DNA of 21,832 nt from Bacteroidia bacterium (lineage in GTDB: Bacteria; Bacteroidota; Bacteroidia; Bacteroidales; GCA-2748055). A program made the position numbers and the translations under genes. This document shows positions 20,631 through 21,832 of the stretch, in pieces (within the stretch, counting starts at the first letter, position 1; each line of letters opens with the position of its first letter). The notes beneath the pieces were generated by a model. That model saw nothing but the letters and a program-made list of their open reading frames with translations, did no database searches and was not told where the DNA came from. The stretch lies in contig JAUVKN010000021.1 of NCBI GenBank assembly GCA_030596245.1, forward strand, positions 1 to 21,832, in the 5' to 3' direction.

Positions 20631-21832
20631 CTATCCCTCTGTTCTTACCTGTCCACCTGATGGTCTGCCCTGGGCTCCTCCCTGGAAATTACGAGGTCTC
20701 TGCTGGTGCTGCTTCATTATCTCCTGCTGCTCTTCACGCAGCCTTTGCTCCTCGGCTTTTCTTTTCTCAATTTCTTTTATGAGGGCAAGTCCGGTATACT
20801 TAAACGATTCGGGATCTACGGGAAATGACAGGTAGAGCCTTTGACCCCTCTTCAACCCCATCTCCACGATGATGTTGTTCTCATTGGATTCTCCCAGTAC
20901 AACAATCTGTTTCTTTCCGGTCCGCGTGTAAACAAAAGTGAGGCTGTCATTGGCATAAACTGCCTCCAGGGGTACGAACAGGACACTATCGAGTACCTTG
21001 GTGATCACCTCATTGCTGGTGGTCATGGAGGGTCTTAATATTGAATCGTACTCATTGAGAGCAATGCGTACTTCAAATACCTTGGCATCGGTATTGGGAA
21101 GTTGCTGACCAATATTGGCTACTTCGATGACCTCTCCCGTAAATCGTTTTTCGGGGAAAGCATCAACCCCGATCTTAACCTGCTGTCCCGTATTAAGCTT
21201 GCTGATGTCGATCTCATTCACATAGGTCATTGAGATCATGGCGGATAGATCGGGCAGGGTGGCCACTGCCAGATCCCAGGTGTTAATTTCGGTACCAGCC
21301 GTCCGTTTTTGCCCGTTCCAATCCTTTTTGTAAATCACCATTCCGGAGGCAGGGGCCATAATGTCAAATTCCTCCATCACAGCCTCCATCTCATTTTTTC
21401 TCCTTCGGTCCTTGGCCAGAGAGATTTCTGCTTCACGCATCTCAGCTGCTGCCTGTTGTACCTTGAGACTGTAGTTCTTTTCTGCCTGTTCATGGGCCCG
21501 GGTGGCTTTCTCCAATGAAATTTCGGCCTGCCGGATGGTGGCCGGAGGCTCATACTGGGATTGTTCCAGTGTGATCTCTGCCTCCTCCATGGCAAAACTA
21601 AGATTGATCAGGTCATCTCTCAACTGCCTCAATTGCATGGTGGTATCCAGCTTGGTACGCATATACTCTGATTCCTCTTGTTCCAGGTTAACCAGGATAT
21701 CCTTCAAAGAATTATCCGCTTCTGACCGGTCCAGTGTGGCTACCCAGTCGCCCGAATCCACAACTGTTCCCTCGGGAATCAGGTTCTGGATCTTCACCCT
21801 GTGAATCCGTAAATTCCGGCTGCGGAGCGATG
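20631..21832 (-). CDS. Membrane fusion protein (HlyD/MacA-like), 5' end cut by the window
   Basis: Periplasmic adaptor of a tripartite exporter. The frame is open to the window edge (upstream residues SLRSRNLRIHR before GTG 21797), so the true start lies outside and that GTG should not be used. The visible part opens with the lipoyl half-motif LIPEGTVVDSGDWVATLDRS, continues with a long coiled coil (EEAEITLEQSQYEPPATIRQ and following), then the second lipoyl half FDIMAPASGMVIYKKDW, and a beta-barrel with VNEIDISKLNTGQQVKIGVD. The C-terminal 50 residues are unusual: a charged glutamate/lysine helix (EKRKAEEQRLREEQQEIMKQ) and then a Q/G/R-rich tail (NFQGGAQGRPSGGQVR). It is the first visible gene of the operon, 4 bases before the permease. 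Confidence 0.88.
   Translation of the reverse strand, partial: SLRSRNLRIHRVKIQNLIPEGTVVDSGDWVATLDRSEADNSLKDILVNLEQEESEYMRTKLDTTMQLRQLRDDLINLSFAMEEAEITLEQSQYEPPATIRQAEISLEKATRAHEQAEKNYSLKVQQAAAEMREAEISLAKDRRRKNEMEAVMEEFDIMAPASGMVIYKKDWNGQKRTAGTEINTWDLAVATLPDLSAMISMTYVNEIDISKLNTGQQVKIGVDAFPEKRFTGEVIEVANIGQQLPNTDAKVFEVRIALNEYDSILRPSMTTSNEVITKVLDSVLFVPLEAVYANDSLTFVYTRTGKKQIVVLGESNENNIIVEMGLKRGQRLYLSFPVDPESFKYTGLALIKEIEKRKAEEQRLREEQQEIMKQHQQRPRNFQGGAQGRPSGGQVRTEG

Noticed and set aside
1..21832. CRISPR array or cas genes
   Set aside because: No regularly spaced direct repeats and no Cas motifs were seen on either strand; the CHAT-sigma comparison is by logic only.

Overview
The window looks like a chromosomal segment of a Bacteroidota bacterium, probably a Bacteroidales/Marinilabiliales-type environmental lineage. 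The reasons are several promoters of the Bacteroidota form (TTG or TTTG, 18-20 bases, then TAnnTTTG), weak Shine-Dalgarno sites, a type B (cysteine-free) L31, a DUF2147 secreted protein, the Bacteroidota-type GlmU-like protein and a GG-leader peptide of a kind common in this phylum. These family names rest on motif recognition; no database search was run.

Layout. 1-445: a possible insertion-sequence or repeat end, then non-coding DNA. 446-1748: thyA and folA one base apart, a thymidylate/folate recycling pair. 1813-2256: a secreted DUF2147 protein. 2257-2836: about 580 bp without a convincing gene but with several palindromes and a strong orphan terminator. 2837-3280: two small accessory ORFs, the second an HNH-nuclease-like protein that has lost the histidine of its DH pair. 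3298-3364: a 67-nt long hairpin. 3449-3583: a 44-aa GG-leader peptide. 3673-6435: a large exported TPR-CHAT protease with a C-terminal membrane anchor. 6396-7831: convergent to it, an ECF-like sigma factor and a single-pass membrane protein with a periplasmic TPR domain (likely anti-sigma).

7928-8003: tRNA-His(GTG). 8058-11359: a three-gene leftward operon for surface polysaccharide (flippase, SAM methyltransferase, GT4 glycosyltransferase) with tight or overlapping junctions. 11573-12361: an AT-rich EcsC-family gene that looks foreign. 12633-16101: rightward Bax-inhibitor-1 family protein, class V PLP enzyme and GNAT-like protein, probably one transcript. 16216-17772: type B L31 with its own promoter and terminator, then a GlmU-like protein. 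17785-21832 (leftward, cut by the window edge): membrane fusion protein, MacB-like permease and TolC-family outer membrane protein, an export operon with no ATPase inside the window.

The most interesting part is 3298-7875. A TPR-CHAT protease predicted to face the periplasm sits next to a small GG-leader peptide and tail-to-tail with a sigma factor and a membrane protein whose TPR domain should also face the periplasm. This resembles in logic (not by demonstrated homology) the known pairing of a TPR-CHAT protease with a sigma/anti-sigma switch in type III-E CRISPR (Csx29/Csx30/RpoE). A protease-controlled sigma switch, possibly with the peptide as signal or substrate, is a testable hypothesis. 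The sigma gene itself has no ATG, GTG or TTG at the position where homology says it should begin.
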